From NCBI GenBank assembly GCA_000226015.1, contig JH157251.1:123926-157623 (forward strand): a stretch of 33,698 bases of DNA. The letters are read 5' to 3'. This document shows positions 31,027 to 33,698 of this stretch, piece by piece. Position numbers and translations under genes: made by a program. This DNA is from Mnemiopsis leidyi (Eukaryota > Ctenophora > Tentaculata > Lobata > Bolinopsidae). Position 1 is the first letter of the stretch. Each line of letters opens with the position of its first letter. The notes below the pieces were generated by a model. It had not been told where the DNA came from and did no database searches. It worked only from the letters and a program-made list of their open reading frames with translations.

Positions 31027-31178
31027 GTTACATTCTATTTTTTATATCTTCAGGTTACTTTTACTTTCTATATCTTCAGGTTAATTTCACTTTCTTTATC
31101 TTCAGGTTAATTTCACTTTCTGTATCGTTAGGTTACTTTTACTTTCTTTATCGTCAGGTTACTTTTACTTCTCTTTAA
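31019..31178 (+). repeat. SYMPK: 26-bp tandem array built on the symplekin exon 7 donor
   Basis: The junction TCTTCAG|GTTA recurs at 31024, 31051, 31077, 31103, 31129 (TTAG) and 31155, each preceded by a pyrimidine-rich TTTTACTTTC. The first is the exon 7 donor. Every later copy resembles an acceptor and a donor back to back. Confidence 0.93.
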
Positions 31179-31841
31179 CTTTCATTAACCAGTATTTGGG
31201 GAAAAGAAAAGGTCCCAGTAAACCGAGGGATTAGTAAATCATAACTAGAACACTAGAAGAATACACTTGGGGGGGGGGGGGATAACAAATATATTACATC
31301 ACGTGACCGTGATAGCGTTGCTAGGCATTGATGAGACTCTCTTTACATCAAGCGCTATCTCGTGAAAAGGGACATTTTTTCTAATCCCAACGGTACCTTT
31401 TCCATTATCCGACGTCAGATAATTTCTGAGTGAAGCGAGTGATACACATAACTTTGAGTAAACTCATGCTGATCACAATATACAGTACAAGGAGGTGGGT
31501 AACGTTAGTAAGCTCCTCTTGCGATGCACAAAACCATCTAAAAAAGACTTGTACTCGTCATCGAGTGATACAGAGTATCCTAAACATTAAAAGGTTAGCA
31601 ATTAAAAAACTATCACACAATACAAAAAGAGAGAAGACATGCAGAAATAGCTTACAAGAATTTAAGTGAAAACATACATGCCGAGCTACATGCAGAGAAA
31701 AATGAAGGGGAGCAATCAAACTACAAACATATGACTATGTAAAATTTTCCAAAATTTAGTAATGATCTTAAATCTATAACTTTTAATAAATCTATCGATA
31801 TATACAAATAAAATTCTACGATTAAAACCTTGTTTACAAAG
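31179..31841. other. region after the last symplekin exon
   Basis: No gene is supported here. A run of 12-13 G lies near 31270. A 79-codon + strand frame at 31430-31669 has no recognisable motif. The part next to 31842 is probably 3' sequence of the retroelement described below. Confidence 0.45.
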
Positions 31842-32069
31842 TTAATCAATAAGAGTTTTAATATTATCTATGAATAAATCAGCTGTATTATTAGCATTAA
31901 AAATTCGAACTATTTGACTATAGAAGGTCCCATACGCCTGGTTTACAGGAATATTTCCACCTAGATTAGGTAAAGATATAACTTTGAAATCAAAATCATT
32001 CCTTTTATCATACAGAGTATACTTAAATTTATTACCTAGAGCTTTAATTAAGATTCGACCTTTTAAGGC
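31842..32069 (-). mobile_element. retroelement reverse-transcriptase C-terminal fragment
   Basis: A minus-strand open frame of about 75 codons, without an ATG, ends at TAA (31844-31842). It contains TLYDKRNDFDFKVISLPNL, then GNIPVNQAYGTFYSQIVRIF. This resembles the C-terminal extension of a reverse transcriptase common in invertebrate retroelements (YDKRDDF-F-I-N-P, then NIP-APAYGVYISQL-R). The catalytic domain is missing; a stop precedes the fragment. It is therefore a 5'-truncated copy. Confidence 0.65.
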
Positions 32070-32248
32070 TCAAATTATTTTAAGTGTGGCGAAAATAGCA
32101 AATGGAATTTAAGGCTAATTAGTGTTAACGTATCTCAGTTTCTCGGGTTATTTTGGCAATCATCCCATCCTTAAATTGTACTGTTAGCAGTATGTACTAG
32201 TCAGTAGTCCTGTTATTTTCATATCAATATTACAATATTGATATTACG

Positions 32249-32963
32249 TTAATAAATTAGACAACATAATTCCAGCAATTGTGCAATTTTGTCAAACACT
32301 ATCTTCGCAAACTTCTTGCAGTTTTCATCGCTAAAGTTGTATTTTATGTTCAACTGATCGGTATCCACAATTATGTAATCATACAACTCCCGGAACCTAA
32401 TAGCACAATTGTCCTCCACGTTTAAATACGGTCTCCAGTAGCCAAGTTTCTTTATGCGCTTTTCTCCTTCGTTTTTGTCCCTGACATCTTCAATAAATCT
32501 ACTCATCTGTAAGATTAGAGCCTCGCCGTTTTTCTCCAAGGACCACCAGAACTTTCCATTTCTCGTTTCCGTATAGAAAACAACATATGCATGATAAAAG
32601 ATAAGGTTTGTCCATTGAGCTTCATTTAGCGGCTTGGTGTAAAGAAAGACTCTTGATATTGTGTCGTTGTTAATATGTGCCATTAGTTCGACAATATCGG
32701 AGTCAAAGTTTCCAGACGTCGCATACGGAAAATACCTGAGGAAGACATCATTTTTATTAAAATATTTCAATAAAACAATTTAGCGGCTTGGTGTAAAGAA
32801 AGACTCTTGATATTGTGTCGTTGTTAATATGTGCCATTAGTTCGACAATATCGGAGTCAAAGTTTCCAGACGTCGCATACGGAAAATACCTGAGGAAGAC
32901 ATCATTTTTATTAAAATATTTCAATAAAACAATAAAATTTATAAAATCCGAGAATTTACTCAT
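32249..32963 (-). CDS. possible permuted papain-like (NlpC/P60-type) protein with a candidate new intron
   Basis: Minus-strand gene, modelled as exon 1 32963-32890 and exon 2 32735-32249, about 186 residues. Unspliced, an apparently exact 154-bp tandem duplication (not a multiple of 3) breaks the frame. Splicing AG|GTATTT of the first copy to CTTCCTCAG|GT of the second removes exactly 154 nt and restores it. The ATG at 32963 is in frame (MSKFSDFINFIVLL). I do not recognise a named family. Visible are a His in LIFYHAYVVFYTE, a WWSLEKNGEALILQ strand pair, VRDKNEGEKRIKKLGYWRPY, and a Cys in SDENCKKFAKIVFDKIAQLL. The order His first and then NC-x2-F before a helix is that of circularly permuted NlpC/P60 enzymes such as LRAT and PPPDE proteins. 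This assignment is inference; a catalytic role is unproven. It is the only candidate host gene on the minus strand. Confidence 0.6.
32625..32932. repeat. apparently exact 154-bp tandem duplication
   Basis: Two adjacent copies with a period of 154 bp; I see no difference by eye from the TTTAGCGGCTTGG end to the AATAAAACAAT end. Identity means a very recent event, or an assembly error. The duplicated block contains one CAG|GT junction. Confidence 0.95.
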
Positions 32964-33342
32964 TAGCAGATTAGCCTTTCAAAAAATCTCTAGCTGATCA
33001 TTGATAATGTCTTATTGAACAATGATATCCTTATGACTGAAAATATTTTTCTAACATAATGACTGATAACATTATATCAAGTTACTCAAATAAATGTGCA
33101 ACCTGATCTTTCCAGTCCATTCGTATCCTTTAACCCTCTCGCTTCCTGAAGTTCGGCTCTTGGACGGAGCACTTCCCATTTACGTATCTTTAAGTAAAAT
33201 ACGCACCAAACCTTGTTCAATATTTAAACAAGTCGACATTAGAATTTATTTAACGGTAATGTTGAGAATATATTACGTCTTCAAGCGTTACTGTGTGGTG
33301 GGTGAGCTTAACAACTAATTACTGGGCCCTGCATTTAACACG
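32964..33342. other. upstream of the minus-strand gene
   Basis: No exon or RNA gene recognised. It presumably contains the promoter and 5' leader of the minus-strand gene. Confidence 0.4.
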
Positions 33343-33398
33343 AAGAAATGGGCTGCAAGAAATGGGCTGCAAGAAGTAGGCTACAAGGAGTAGGCTAC
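33343..33398. repeat. 14-bp minisatellite, four units
   Basis: Two copies of AAGAAATGGGCTGC are followed by AAGAAGTAGGCTAC and AAGGAGTAGGCTAC. Divergence increases from left to right. Confidence 0.93.
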
Positions 33399-33698
33399 AA
33401 CGATTTGGCTTTTTGGATTAGTTGAACTAAAATAAAGAACTTTTTATCATTTAAATTTATTATGAGCCTATTCACGGATTATTGATTCAGATTATAGAAA
33501 TTTTAACATGAAAATAGCCTCTTTCGTTCAATAGATGATTATATAAACCCTTTCGAAGTGTTAAGTGTTAGATGCCTTAGGCGGTGACTGTATTGCTTCA
33601 TTCAGGCTTTCCAAAGAATTTGCCGTCGTTTCATAAATTTAAGAAATAACACATCGAGAATGAACGAAGAGATAGAGAGCTAGAGAGTAAAAAGTTCA
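33399..33698. other. right flank
   Basis: AT-rich sequence with no supported gene to the end of the window. Confidence 0.45.

Noticed and set aside
31430..31669. 79-codon frame as the missing symplekin exon
   Set aside because: No similarity to symplekin and no matching acceptor phase.

Overview
The window is animal nuclear DNA. It has AT-rich spacers, spliceosomal introns and recognisable metazoan housekeeping genes (ENDOG, ILRUN/C6orf106, EEFSEC, TMEM120, RBM8A/Y14, POLR2L/RPB10, PSMD7/RPN8, a LYRM7/MZM1-like gene, WRAP53/TCAB1 and the 5' part of symplekin). An EEFSEC gene implies that the organism makes selenoproteins. The 10-N run shows a draft assembly. I read it as an invertebrate but cannot name the phylum from sequence alone.

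Layout. 1-2600 is gene-poor, with one possible LINE remnant. From 2602 to 31026 lie twelve genes, all on the + strand: ENDOG, ILRUN, EEFSEC, TMEM120, RBM8A, a small PEX14-N-domain-like gene, a BTB gene, POLR2L, PSMD7, LYRM7-like, WRAP53 and symplekin. Measurable spacers are mostly 0.45-1 kb; those before RBM8A and POLR2L are about 2 kb. From 31.2 to 33.7 kb come a minus-strand reverse-transcriptase remnant and a minus-strand gene for a possible permuted papain-like (NlpC/P60-type) protein. Minisatellites are common, mostly inside introns.

Three patterns stand out. (1) Most ATGs sit 3-11 nt behind a 3'-splice-site-like AG, and all twelve genes point the same way. This is what spliced-leader trans-splicing, perhaps with polycistronic transcription, would look like; 5'UTR introns are the alternative. 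(2) Many splice junctions carry AG|GT at both ends of the intron: 18 of 32 acceptors are followed by an exon starting GT. Several junctions lie inside local tandem duplications. (3) The clearest case is the minus-strand gene at 32249-32963. An apparently exact 154-bp tandem duplication containing CTTCCTCAG|GTATTT breaks the frame, yet splicing from the first copy's AG|GT to the second copy's AG|GT would remove exactly 154 nt and restore the frame. This is the expected form of an intron newly born by tandem duplication.

The genes cover general cell functions (proteasome, RNA polymerase, mRNA 3' processing, exon junction complex, telomerase/Cajal body RNPs, Sec decoding, mitochondrial nuclease and complex III assembly). 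They do not form one pathway; shared orientation and possible co-transcription are what link them.
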